From NCBI RefSeq assembly GCF_025264645.1, contig NZ_CP073696.1:1736001-1800000 (forward strand): 64,000 nt of DNA, in the 5' to 3' direction. Source of the DNA: Edaphobacter lichenicola. Its GTDB lineage: Bacteria > Acidobacteriota > Terriglobia > Terriglobales > Acidobacteriaceae. The notes under the pieces were generated by a model that made no database searches, was not told the origin of the DNA, and saw only the letters and a program-made list of their open reading frames with translations. A program made the position numbers and the translations under genes. This document shows positions 34,130 to 42,989 of this stretch, piece by piece. Positions within the stretch are counted from its first letter, which is position 1. Each line of letters begins with the position of its first letter.

Positions 34130-35160
34130 GCCAGCCAGCCTCCCAGCCCGATCGGACAACGCAACGCCTCACCGCAAGCCCCGAAGACATCGCTCGCGCA
34201 GCAAAGATCCTTCGCAGCGGTGGCACAGTAGCCTTTCCAACCGAGACCGTCTACGGCCTCGGCGCCAATGCGCTCGACCCATCCGCTGTCGCCAGCATCT
34301 TCGCCGCAAAGGATCGGCCCAACTGGGATCCTCTCATCGTTCACGTCAGCACCCGCGCCATGCTCGACGAGGTAGCAACAGTGCCGCCCCAGGCGGAGCG
34401 CCTCATTGAAGCCTTCTGGCCTGGCCCGCTCACCCTCCTTCTCCCCCGCACAAATAAGATCCACGACCCCGTTACCGCCGGACGCCCCCTCGTAGGCGTC
34501 CGCATGCCCACCGATCCCATCGCCCTTGCCCTGATAGAAGCCGCAGGCGTCCCCATCGCCGCACCCAGTGCCAACCGCTTCGGACGCACCAGCCCCACGA
34601 CCGCCGCACACGTCCTCGAAGACCTCGACCACCGCATCGACGCCATCCTCGACGGCGGGTCCACCACCGTCGGTGTGGAATCCACCGTCCTCGACCCCAA
34701 TCAATCCCCAATGATCCTCTATCGCCCCGGCGCAATCACCGCCGCCATGCTCGAACCCATCGCCGGCCCCGTTACCCTCTACCAGCCGCCCCTGCAAACT
34801 ACAGCAGAACCGCAAAGCCTTCCCTCGCCCGGCGTAGGCATCCGCCACTACGCCCCCCGCGCTCACGTCATCCTCGTAGCCACCGAAGCAGAACTCAACG
34901 CCCAGCTGGCTCAACGAGCATCCGCCAAAAACGCAATCGGAATCATGCTCCCGCAAGGCTGGACCGTATCGAAAAACTACACCGAGACCTACCCCTGGGG
35001 CTCAATCGACGACCCAGCCTCCCTCGCCCGCAGCCTCTTCGCGGGTCTCCGTGAACTCGACAGCCGCGGCGTCGCTACGATCATCTGCCCCCTCCCCAAA
35101 CCGGAAGGCCTTGGCCTCGCCGTCCGCGATCGTTTGAAAAAAGCTGCAAAATCAAAGTAG
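34126..35160 (+). CDS. L-threonylcarbamoyladenylate synthase (Sua5/YwlC type)
   Basis: This enzyme makes threonylcarbamoyl-AMP for the t6A37 modification of tRNA. The 344-residue protein has the YrdC domain (GGTVAFPTETVYGLGANALD, FWPGPLTLLLPR, IAAPSANRFGRTSPT, VGVESTVLD) followed by a linker (LPSPGVGIRHYAPRA) and a C-terminal Sua5 domain. The presence of that domain makes it Sua5 rather than the short TsaC. It is translationally coupled to holB. Confidence 0.93.
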   Translation: MSQPASQPDRTTQRLTASPEDIARAAKILRSGGTVAFPTETVYGLGANALDPSAVASIFAAKDRPNWDPLIVHVSTRAMLDEVATVPPQAERLIEAFWPGPLTLLLPRTNKIHDPVTAGRPLVGVRMPTDPIALALIEAAGVPIAAPSANRFGRTSPTTAAHVLEDLDHRIDAILDGGSTTVGVESTVLDPNQSPMILYRPGAITAAMLEPIAGPVTLYQPPLQTTAEPQSLPSPGVGIRHYAPRAHVILVATEAELNAQLAQRASAKNAIGIMLPQGWTVSKNYTETYPWGSIDDPASLARSLFAGLRELDSRGVATIICPLPKPEGLGLAVRDRLKKAAKSK

Positions 35161-35189
35161 TTGCATAGTTTTGCACCGACCACCAGCCG

Positions 35190-35195
35190 TATACT
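35190..35195 (+). promoter_or_regulatory. -10-like box TATACT for a leaderless start
   Basis: TATACT lies 6 bases before the ATG at 35202; the spacer CCACCC nearly equals that of lpxD (CCACCCC). Confidence 0.5.
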
Positions 35196-35201
35196 CCACC
35201 C

Positions 35202-35819
35202 ATGCAGAACTCTGAGATCGAGCTCAAAGTCCCCGTTACTGATCCAGAAGCTCTTCAAACCCTCCTTCCCGCACTCGGTTTTCATCTCGTCACACCTCGC
35301 ACCTTCGAGCACAACACCCTCTACGACACTCCAACCCGAGACCTCCGCGCCCGCCGCCAGATCCTCCGCATTCGCGAGTACGGCAGCCTCTGCACCATCA
35401 CGCACAAGCGTCTGCCCGACCAGCAGGATCCCGTCGATACCACCCGCTACAAGATCCGCGTCGAGACCGAAACCACGGTCGCCGACCCCCACGCGATGTC
35501 CGAGATCTTCCATCAGCTCGGCTACGACCCAGCTTTCATCTATGAGAAGTACCGCACCGAATGGTCTTGCGCCACTGGCCCCGACGGCAGCATCCTGGCC
35601 CATCTCGTCATCGACGAGACCCCCATCGGCAACTACGTCGAGTTAGAAGGACCCACCGCCTGGATCGATCAGACCCTCATCGACCTCAATATCGACCCCG
35701 CCACCTGCCTCACTGACAGCTACGGCAAGCTCTTCCTCGACTGGAAGCAGCGCACCGCCAGCCCCGCTGAAAACCTCACCTTCAGCGCGATCGCTCCGCC
35801 CGTCCTCTCGCTTCACTAA
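35202..35819 (+). CDS. CYTH domain protein
   Basis: The 205-residue protein starts with the CYTH signature E-x-E-x-K in SEIELKVPV and continues with LYDTPTRDLRARRQILRIRE, THKRLP and an acidic strand VIDETPIGNYVELEG. CYTH enzymes form a tunnel and act on triphosphates (class IV adenylate cyclase, thiamine triphosphatase, inorganic triphosphatase). Which substrate applies cannot be told from sequence. Confidence 0.9.
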   Translation: MQNSEIELKVPVTDPEALQTLLPALGFHLVTPRTFEHNTLYDTPTRDLRARRQILRIREYGSLCTITHKRLPDQQDPVDTTRYKIRVETETTVADPHAMSEIFHQLGYDPAFIYEKYRTEWSCATGPDGSILAHLVIDETPIGNYVELEGPTAWIDQTLIDLNIDPATCLTDSYGKLFLDWKQRTASPAENLTFSAIAPPVLSLH

Positions 35820-35866
35820 AGCCTGCCCCCGCTACGCCGATACAACCTCTGTACCCGGAGGTTCCC

Positions 35867-36202
35867 TTGGCAATTTCACTTCGCTCCTCGCGCCCATTTC
35901 TACTTGCCGGAAGCGTCGCCCTCTGCATCGGCACTGCCTTCGCCGGCAACGTCCACCGTGCTATCGTCTCCCGCACCGCTCCAACCTATCCTGAGCTGGC
36001 TCGCCGCATGCATGTCGGCGGCAAAGTCGTCCTCCTCGTTACCGTTCAGGCAGACGGAACCGTGTCAGCCAGCAAGGTAGAGTCAGGCCACCCACTTCTC
36101 GCCGGAGCCGCACAGGACGCGGTCACGCATTGGCGCTTCGCTCCCGGCCCGGAGGCTTCTGACTCAGAGATTGAAGTCAACTTCAACATCGACGGCCAGT
36201 AA
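35867..36202 (+). CDS. Secreted stand-alone TonB C-terminal domain (111 aa)
   Basis: A signal peptide (FLLAGSVALCIGTAFAG) is followed by only a TonB C-terminal domain: APTYPELARRMHVGGKVVLL, VQADGTVSASKVESGHPLL and AAQDAVTHWRFAPG. There is no Pro-rich periplasmic linker, and the hydrophobic stretch looks cleavable, so it may be free in the periplasm. TTG 35867 follows GGAGG at good spacing. A full TonB is encoded at 38 kb. Confidence 0.82.
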   Translation: MAISLRSSRPFLLAGSVALCIGTAFAGNVHRAIVSRTAPTYPELARRMHVGGKVVLLVTVQADGTVSASKVESGHPLLAGAAQDAVTHWRFAPGPEASDSEIEVNFNIDGQ

Positions 36203-36313
36203 ATCGGCGGGCAGTAATCTTCGCCCTACCTCACCGAGACTGAAGTCGGATCTTCCGACGACACTCTCACAACCGGAGATCTACTCCTCTTCCAACATCG
36301 CTCCGAGGTCCTC

Positions 36314-38020
36314 ATGCAACTGCAGTCGAAGATGTTCCTGAAGACTGGCGCTATCGTCGCCACTATCGTTCTCAGCGCTTGTATCGCTCACCGATACATC
36401 GAAGAGGCCAACTCTCTTTCGAACATGGTCACGGAGAACCGTATTCCCGTCATCATGTCCAGTCGCGATATTCGCTCTCACTTCACCGACACCGTTCGTC
36501 TGCTCGAGTCCTACATGCTCTTCGGAACAGACGCCAACTCCTCGGCCGCCTATCGCAGCTCTCGACGCGAACAGTTTGAGCAAGCAGAAAACTCCCTCGC
36601 CACGCTTCATCAACAGACGCTGCACTTCGATCTCGGTGCCGACGCCCCGCGGCTCAACGCACTCGATACCGACTTGGCCGCACTGAAGACACTCGAAGAG
36701 AAAGTTGAGACACTGAACGAGTCGAAGACGCCTCAAGGTACGGCCTTGGCATACGACACGCTCCAAAATCAGATTCTGCCACTGGAAAAGACGCTCTTCT
36801 CAAATATCACCGAGATCGCGCAGTCCCAGAACCGCCTCGCAAACGACGAGCAGGCGCAGCTCCGCCAGGCCAACCACTCCACTCTCATCGTTCTCTGGCT
36901 CGGCACGATCATAGCCTCTCTTATCGGCATCACTGTATCTGTCTACCTTGCACGCAAGATCAGCAACGCGCTGAACCTCGTCATGCATCGCGCCGATGCC
37001 ATCGCTTCAGGCGACCTCAGCGGCCAGCCGTTAGTCCTCGACACCACCGACCAGACAGGAGCCCTCGCAAACGCCGTCCAGCAGATGCAGTCCAACCTGG
37101 CTGGAATCATCGGGACCGTGGCTCGCACCGTCAATACGATCACCGGCAATGCCGCCACCATGGGCACCGCCAGCGATCAGATCCACCGTCGCATGGATCA
37201 GCAGAGCCAGCAGACGCAGCAAGCCGCCACCGCCATGCAGGAGATGTCAGCTTCAATCGCCGAGGTCTCCCGCCATACCCAGTCCGCTGCCGAAACCGCA
37301 CGCAGCGCAGCCGAAACAGCACGCGAGGGTGGAACAATCGTCAAGCAGGTGCTCGGCAACATGCACTCGATCGCAACCGCTGTCAGCGACACCTCCGCCA
37401 CCGTTGGCCTGCTCGGCGACGACTCTCGCCGCATCAGCCAGATCGTCACCGTCATCGATGAGATCGCACGCAAGACCAATCTGCTCGCGCTCAACGCAGC
37501 CATCGAAGCCGCACGAGCCGGAGACCAGGGTCGCGGCTTCGCCGTGGTCGCCGGAGAGGTTCGCCGCCTCGCAGAGTCCACAGCCCAGGCCACCGGCGAG
37601 ATCGCCAGCATGATCCAGGGCATTCAGGATCGCACCCTCACCGCCATCGCCAGCATGGAGAGCGGCACCGGAACCGTGCAACAAGGCGTCATCACGACGA
37701 ATCAGGCAGGCGAAGCTCTTGAGCGCATTATTGGCATGGCCGAACGTGTCGATCGCATGATCGCCCAGATCGCCATCGCCGCATCTCAGCAGACCGCCGC
37801 CGCCGATCAATCCAGCGCAAGCCTCCACGCGATCCACTCACTCAGCCACGAAAACCTCACCGAGATGGCAACCACCGCAGCTGGAATCGAATCGCTCCGC
37901 ACCACCGCCGTCACACTCGAGCAACAGGTCGACCGCTTCAGCCTCAAGTCGGCCCCCGACTCCAGGCTGATCCGCTCCTCCGTCGTTCCCGAGCGTCACT
38001 CCAGCTTTCAACACGCCTGA
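36314..38020 (+). CDS. Methyl-accepting chemotaxis protein
   Basis: The 568-residue chemoreceptor has an N-terminal membrane helix, a helical periplasmic domain of about 160 residues of four-helix-bundle type, a second membrane helix ([20 protein letters not shown]), a HAMP region, and a cytoplasmic coiled coil. The signalling hairpin tip reads [20 protein letters not shown], then [20 protein letters not shown], which is diagnostic. No CheR, CheA or CheW is adjacent. It should signal to the flagellar motor encoded at 5-13 kb. Confidence 0.95.
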   Translation: MQLQSKMFLKTGAIVATIVLSACIAHRYIEEANSLSNMVTENRIPVIMSSRDIRSHFTDTVRLLESYMLFGTDANSSAAYRSSRREQFEQAENSLATLHQQTLHFDLGADAPRLNALDTDLAALKTLEEKVETLNESKTPQGTALAYDTLQNQILPLEKTLFSNITEIAQSQNRLANDEQAQLRQANHSTLIVLWLGTIIASLIGITVSVYLARKISNALNLVMHRADAIASGDLSGQPLVLDTTDQTGALANAVQQMQSNLAGIIGTVARTVNTITGNAATMGTASDQIHRRMDQQSQQTQQAATAMQEMSASIAEVSRHTQSAAETARSAAETAREGGTIVKQVLGNMHSIATAVSDTSATVGLLGDDSRRISQIVTVIDEIARKTNLLALNAAIEAARAGDQGRGFAVVAGEVRRLAESTAQATGEIASMIQGIQDRTLTAIASMESGTGTVQQGVITTNQAGEALERIIGMAERVDRMIAQIAIAASQQTAAADQSSASLHAIHSLSHENLTEMATTAAGIESLRTTAVTLEQQVDRFSLKSAPDSRLIRSSVVPERHSSFQHA

Positions 38021-38032
38021 CAAGATCCGTCC

Positions 38033-38074
38033 AATAAAAAGAGCCCGCTTCGCAGCGGGCTCTTTCCTTTTTAC
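38033..38074. terminator. Bidirectional rho-independent terminator
   Basis: GAGCCCGCT (38041-38049) pairs with AGCGGGCTC (38054-38062) around loop TCGC. It is flanked by an A-run on the left and TTTCCTTTTT on the right, so it can end both the chemoreceptor and the convergent TonB transcript. Confidence 0.9.
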
Positions 38075-38083
38075 AAATGGTTC

Positions 38084-39163
38084 CTAGAAGATCTGGAAGT
38101 TAACCTCTACATTGAGCTCCACAAGTACCGGCTTTCCATTCTCCATCGCCGGTTTGAACTTGTACTGTCTCACCGCTTCCATTGCCTTCTCGTCGAGGCC
38201 CATACCTACTCCACGAATCACACGCACGTGGCTCGGGTTTCCACTGGTATCGACCCAGAGGTTGACCAGAACGTTGCCCGCGACCTTCGCTTTTCTGGCT
38301 TCTTCCGAAAACTCCGGCTCAACCGAGAAAATCAGAACCGGCGCCGAGACACCACCACCAATCCGCTTCGGTCCACCACCCGTGTTTCCGCCGGAACCCG
38401 GCCCGAGTCCCGCGCCGTTCCCGGAACCCAACCCGGTTCCATTACCATTCCCCATCGACATCCCGACCAGCGGCGAGTTCGCCACGCCGATCTGCGGTAT
38501 GCTGCTGGCCATCTTTACGTCCTTTTGCACGTCGATGGTCGGCTCGATATGGATCTTAGGCTCAATCAACGGCGGAGCCTTCGGTGGAACTAACTGGTTC
38601 TCCGAAAACTTCGGCGGCGTTCCCTTCGTCACTGGAGTCGGGCCTTTTTGTCCGCCGCCACCACCCATCGCCTGCGCTCTCGGCGGAGCCTGCGGTGGAA
38701 CCGAAAGCTCCGTCACCGTCACCGTCTTCACCGGTGCCGCAAACCGCACCTTCTTCGCCAGCAGGAATGCGATCAATAGAATGATCAATCCGTAGATCAC
38801 GACGGCTGAGCCGGTCGCGATAGGATTCTGCTTGGTCTTCATCCGGTCGACGACTGCGATCGGCTTCGACTCAAGCACCAGCGGCGGCAGCTTCACCGGG
38901 AAGAACACATCCCGAATACTGCTCCAAAGAGAAGCGAAGACGCCCTCTTCCTCGATGACCATGTCGCTATCGACCGGCTTGGACTCGAGTTGCAGCGGAG
39001 CTTCATTTGACTTACTGAAAGCGTCCTTCAGATTCGCGAAGAACGACGTCCACATGGACCCATCTGTCTCTTCATTCAGATTCGGAGCGTCGGCAGGCCG
39101 TAACGCCGGCCCTTGTCTCTCTGGATCTACCTGCGGTGGTGGAGTCAATAAACTATTCGCCAT
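38084..39163 (-). CDS. TonB family energy transducer
   Basis: The roughly 359-residue protein has a cytoplasmic N-terminal part of about 115 residues, a single membrane helix (GSAVVIYGLIILLIAFLLA), a Pro- and Gly-rich periplasmic linker, and a TonB C-terminal domain (VEPEFSEEARKAKVAGNVLV, then MEAVRQYKFKPAMENGKPV). It carries proton-motive energy to outer-membrane receptors. The long cytoplasmic extension, with the repeated LQLESKP/LVLESKP motif, is unlike classical TonB. ATG 39163 is preferred over one 36 bases upstream. Confidence 0.9.
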   Translation of the reverse strand: MANSLLTPPPQVDPERQGPALRPADAPNLNEETDGSMWTSFFANLKDAFSKSNEAPLQLESKPVDSDMVIEEEGVFASLWSSIRDVFFPVKLPPLVLESKPIAVVDRMKTKQNPIATGSAVVIYGLIILLIAFLLAKKVRFAAPVKTVTVTELSVPPQAPPRAQAMGGGGGQKGPTPVTKGTPPKFSENQLVPPKAPPLIEPKIHIEPTIDVQKDVKMASSIPQIGVANSPLVGMSMGNGNGTGLGSGNGAGLGPGSGGNTGGGPKRIGGGVSAPVLIFSVEPEFSEEARKAKVAGNVLVNLWVDTSGNPSHVRVIRGVGMGLDEKAMEAVRQYKFKPAMENGKPVLVELNVEVNFQIF

Positions 39164-39464
39164 GAGCTGCTTCGCCTCGGTGCAGTTAGCCGCAGCCACC
39201 GCACACCCACTTCAAAATCCTGCCCGTTACCTTCGCTTCTAGTCTTACGTTTCCAATCTCACGTCGGTTCTCATCTAACGCTAGCAAAAGGAGCACGGCT
39301 TCACAACAATTCTACAAACATTCACCAAGCGGCGCTCGTTACCTTGGACGCACGTCACTATAGGAACGTCTCCTCTGCACCCTGTTTGCCACTCCCCCCT
39401 GGCCGTCTACAATAGAAGTTTGGCGTAAACAGCACCGTCGGTTATCAGGAACAAAGAGGAACGA
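39164..39464 (+). other. Intergenic leader of ileS
   Basis: This divergent gap of about 300 bases holds the ileS promoter at 39386-39413. I looked for a T-box leader and found no specifier-stem or antiterminator features. Confidence 0.4.
39386..39413 (+). promoter_or_regulatory. Sigma70-type promoter of ileS
   Basis: TTGCCA and TACAAT are separated by 16 bases, about 50 bases upstream of the ileS ATG. The hexamers resemble those of the rpsO promoter. Confidence 0.6.
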
Positions 39465-42428
39465 ATGCCGGAAGCAACCCAAATAAAGCCCGAACCTAAA
39501 GCGCTGAAGTCCACGCTGAATCTTCCGTTGACAGCCTTTCCCATGAAGGCCAATCTGCCGCAGAACGAGCCGGCTCGCCTCGAAACGTGGCAGCAGCAAG
39601 ACTTATACGCCCAAATTCGCACCGCTCGCGCCGGACAGCCGAAGTACATCCTCCACGATGGCCCTCCCTACGCCAATGGCGCCATCCATCTCGGCCACGC
39701 CCTCAATAAGTGCATCAAGGACTTCGTGGTCAAAACAAAAACCATGGCCGGCTTCGACGCCCCGTATGTCCCTGGCTGGGACTGCCACGGCCTCCCCATC
39801 GAGATCAAAGTGGACGAACAACTTGGCCGAAAAAAGCTCGAAATGGATCCTATCGCCGTCCGCCGCGCCTGTCGCGAGTACGCGCAGAAGTACGTCGACC
39901 TCCAGCGCAGCCAGTTCGAGCGCATCGGAGTCTTCGGTCGCTGGAACGCCCCCTATCTCACCATGTCCTTCGGCTACGAAGCCAGCATCGTCGAGACCTT
40001 CTACGACTTCTTTGAGAGAAACTTCGTCTACAAGGGCCTCAAGCCCGTCTACTGGTGCATCCACGACCGCACCGCACTCGCCGAAGCTGAGGTCGAATAC
40101 GATCAGCACACCTCGCCAAGCGTCTACGTCCGCTACGCGCTCACCAGTGACCCCGCAGCGATCCATCCCGCCCTCGTCGGAAAGTCCGTCTACACCATCA
40201 TCTGGACCACGACCCCTTGGACCCTCCCCGCATCCCAGGCCGTAGCCTTCAACCCTCAGCTCGAATACGTGGCCCTCAGAGCGAGAATCTCCGGTCGGGA
40301 AGAAACCCACTCCTCCGTTTACATCGTCTCGGCCGATCTTGCAATGCAAGTGGCAGTTGCATGCAACCTCACTGATCTAGAAACTCTCGCCAATTTCCCC
40401 GGCAGCAAACTCGAGCGCTCCACCTTCCAGCATCCTTTCCTCAACCGCAGCATCCTTGGCGTCACCGCCGACTACGTCACCGCCGAGCAAGGCACCGGCG
40501 CCGTCCACACCTCTCCCGCCCATGGTGTCGACGACTTCTACACCGGCAAACGCTACGACCTGCCCGAGATCCAATACGTCGACAACGCAGGCCGCCAGCG
40601 CAACACAGGAGCAGCCGGTGGAGGCGGTGTGCCTCAACCCTACGAAGACCTCACCGTCTTCAAATCCAATCCTGTAATCATCGAACTCCTCAAAGAAAAA
40701 GGCGCGCTCCTCAGCGCTACAAACTTCGAGCACTCCTATCCACACTGCTGGCGCTGCCACAACCCCGTCATCGTTCGCGCAACCGAGCAGTGGTTCATCG
40801 GCATGGAAACCCCGATGACCACCGACGACGGCACCGTCACCACCTTCCGCCAGCGCGCCCTCGACGAGATCAAGCAAGTCGTCTGGGATCCCGCCTGGGG
40901 CGAAGAGCGTATCTCCAACATGATCGCCACTCGTCCCGACTGGTGCATCTCCCGCCAACGCATCTGGGGAGTTCCCATCGCCGTCTTCCTCTGCGACAAA
41001 TGCGGTGAGCCACTCAACGACAAAGCCGTCAACAAGAGCATCGTCGATCTCTTCAAAAAAGAGGGTGCAGACGCCTGGTACAAGTACAAACCCTCCACGC
41101 TCCTCCCCAGCGAAACCGCCTGCCGCGGCTGCCATCACAAAGAGTTCCGCAAAGAGATGGACATCCTCGACGTCTGGTTCGAGTCTGGTGCGAGCTGGCA
41201 CGCCGTCCTCGACCTCGAACCCGAGCTTCACTCCCCTGCCGACCTCTACACCGAAGGCGGCGACCAGCACCGCGGTTGGTTCCACTCATCGCTCCTCACC
41301 TCGGTCGCCGTCCGCAACCACGCGCCCTACAAGATGGTCGCAACCAGCGGCTGGACCCTCGATGAGCAAGGCCGCGCCTTCTCCAAATCCCTCGGCAACG
41401 GCGTCGATCCCGTCGACATCGCCAAGCGTCTCGGCGGCGAGATCATCCGTCTCTGGGTCGCCTCCGTCGACTTCCGCGAAGACGTTGCCGCCAGCGAAAA
41501 CCTCATGCAGCGCGTCAGCGACAACTACCGCAAGCTGCGAAACACCCTGCGCTTTCTCCTCGGTAACATCCACGACTTCGACCCAACGAAAGATGCGCTC
41601 CCCTTCACCGCGCTCCAACCGCTCGACCAATACATCCTCGCTCGCACCGCCGAGCTCGACGCCAAGATCCGTGCCGCCTACGACGACTTCGAGTTCCACC
41701 GCGCCTATCACGCCCTCAACGAATTCGTGAACACCGACCTCAGCGCGCTCTACCTCGACGTGCTCAAAGATCGTCTTTACACCTTCGCCCCCAACCACCC
41801 CGGCCGCCGCAGCGCGCAGACCGCCCTATGGCGTATCGCCGAAACCCTCACTCGTCTCATCGCCCCCATCCTTAGCTTCACGGCAGACGAGGTCTGGGCA
41901 CTCCTACCCAAACTAGAAACCCGCGAACCCAGCGTCCACCTCGCCCTCTTTCCCAACCTGACCGAGATCGTCCCCGGCAGCACTCGCCAACTCGAAGAAG
42001 ATTGGGACCACCTCCTCACCCTTCGCGACGAAGTCCTCAAGGGCCTCGAAGAGGCTCGCACCGCCAAGACCATCAGCAACAAGCCCTCCGAAACCCAAAT
42101 CGTGCTCGGCTGGCTCAACACCATCGCCGAGCAGCCAAACCCCGTCTTCGAGCAGTACAAATCGATTCTCCCTGAGCTCTTCGGCGTGGCCCAGGTCGAA
42201 ATCTCGAACGCAATCGTCACCGAAGGCGAAGTTTCAAAGGGAGCCTTCTACGTCCAGGCCAAGCCTGCCGCAGGCATCAAGTGCGAACGCTGCTGGCGCT
42301 TCACCACAGACGTAGGCGGCGAAGCCAACTACCCCACCGTCTGCCTGCGTTGCGCCGACGCCCTCGAAGCCATCCACTTCCCCCCTTACGACGCACCACT
42401 CAGCACCCCAACGGAGCAGCAAGCCTGA
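39465..42428 (+). CDS. ileS: Isoleucyl-tRNA synthetase
   Basis: The 987-residue class I synthetase has the HIGH motif in YANGAIHLGHALNK, the editing CP1 domain (IIWTTTPWTLPASQAVAFNP, EQGTGAVHTSPAHG), an anticodon-binding domain, and a C-terminal zinc finger with CERCW and CLRCAD. The KMSKS loop reads GRAFSKSLGNG, so the first two residues differ from the consensus while SKS is kept. AGAGGA precedes ATG 39465. The stop overlaps the lspA start (TGATG), giving an ileS-lspA unit as in many bacteria. Confidence 0.98.
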   Translation: MPEATQIKPEPKALKSTLNLPLTAFPMKANLPQNEPARLETWQQQDLYAQIRTARAGQPKYILHDGPPYANGAIHLGHALNKCIKDFVVKTKTMAGFDAPYVPGWDCHGLPIEIKVDEQLGRKKLEMDPIAVRRACREYAQKYVDLQRSQFERIGVFGRWNAPYLTMSFGYEASIVETFYDFFERNFVYKGLKPVYWCIHDRTALAEAEVEYDQHTSPSVYVRYALTSDPAAIHPALVGKSVYTIIWTTTPWTLPASQAVAFNPQLEYVALRARISGREETHSSVYIVSADLAMQVAVACNLTDLETLANFPGSKLERSTFQHPFLNRSILGVTADYVTAEQGTGAVHTSPAHGVDDFYTGKRYDLPEIQYVDNAGRQRNTGAAGGGGVPQPYEDLTVFKSNPVIIELLKEKGALLSATNFEHSYPHCWRCHNPVIVRATEQWFIGMETPMTTDDGTVTTFRQRALDEIKQVVWDPAWGEERISNMIATRPDWCISRQRIWGVPIAVFLCDKCGEPLNDKAVNKSIVDLFKKEGADAWYKYKPSTLLPSETACRGCHHKEFRKEMDILDVWFESGASWHAVLDLEPELHSPADLYTEGGDQHRGWFHSSLLTSVAVRNHAPYKMVATSGWTLDEQGRAFSKSLGNGVDPVDIAKRLGGEIIRLWVASVDFREDVAASENLMQRVSDNYRKLRNTLRFLLGNIHDFDPTKDALPFTALQPLDQYILARTAELDAKIRAAYDDFEFHRAYHALNEFVNTDLSALYLDVLKDRLYTFAPNHPGRRSAQTALWRIAETLTRLIAPILSFTADEVWALLPKLETREPSVHLALFPNLTEIVPGSTRQLEEDWDHLLTLRDEVLKGLEEARTAKTISNKPSETQIVLGWLNTIAEQPNPVFEQYKSILPELFGVAQVEISNAIVTEGEVSKGAFYVQAKPAAGIKCERCWRFTTDVGGEANYPTVCLRCADALEAIHFPPYDAPLSTPTEQQA

Positions 42429-42967
42429 TGTCCTCAACCGACAAGACCTACGAAACCACCGCACCATCGACCGACAAAGTCCGCGATCGACGCGGCCTCG
42501 CGCTCGCCATCTCTGCCGGCGTCATCCTGCTCGACCGCATCACCAAACACATCGTCGTCCAGCAACTCCCCAACGGCCAGACCCACACCGTCATCCCCGG
42601 CGTCTTCCGCATCTCCGACGTCCACAATACCGGCGCAGCCTTCAGCATGTTCGCTGAAACCGCATCGCCCGATACAGTCCGTTACATCCTCATCGCCTTC
42701 TCAGTCATCGCGGTCCTGGTTCTCCTCGGAATGCTATGGAGAGTAGGACGCACTCTCTCCCTCAGCACCGTAGCTCTAGCCTTGATTCTCGGCGGAGCCT
42801 TCGGCAACCTCTACGACCGCGTCAAATACAAGTACGTCGTCGACTTCCTCGAAGTCCGCATCTACCACTATCACTGGCCTGACTTCAACGTAGCCGACAG
42901 TTGCATCGTCATCGGCGCATGCCTCCTCCTCATCGAAATCTTCCGGCCCCAACCAACCGAATCCTAA
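42428..42967 (+). CDS. lspA: Lipoprotein signal peptidase (signal peptidase II)
   Basis: LspA cleaves diacylated prolipoproteins in the inner membrane. The 179-residue protein has about four helices, the early motif LDRITKHIV, VHNTGAAFSMF, and the two catalytic aspartates in GNLYDRV and FNVADSCIVIG. The first 30 residues are polar and extra compared with E. coli LspA. It is coupled to ileS by a one-base overlap. Confidence 0.96.
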   Translation: MSSTDKTYETTAPSTDKVRDRRGLALAISAGVILLDRITKHIVVQQLPNGQTHTVIPGVFRISDVHNTGAAFSMFAETASPDTVRYILIAFSVIAVLVLLGMLWRVGRTLSLSTVALALILGGAFGNLYDRVKYKYVVDFLEVRIYHYHWPDFNVADSCIVIGACLLLIEIFRPQPTES

Positions 42968-42989
42968 GCCCTGCTAAGCCTTGTCCCCT

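Noticed and set aside
39164-39464. T-box riboswitch upstream of ileS
   Set aside because: No stem I or conserved T-box sequence; the leader after the promoter is only about 50 bases.
40377-41285. Long minus-strand open frame opposite ileS (similar ones opposite uvrA, tmk, pdxT and the P450 gene)
   Set aside because: High third-position GC removes stops from the antisense frame. The translations are low-complexity (Gly/Val/Asp-rich) with no family resemblance, while the plus strand is certain.
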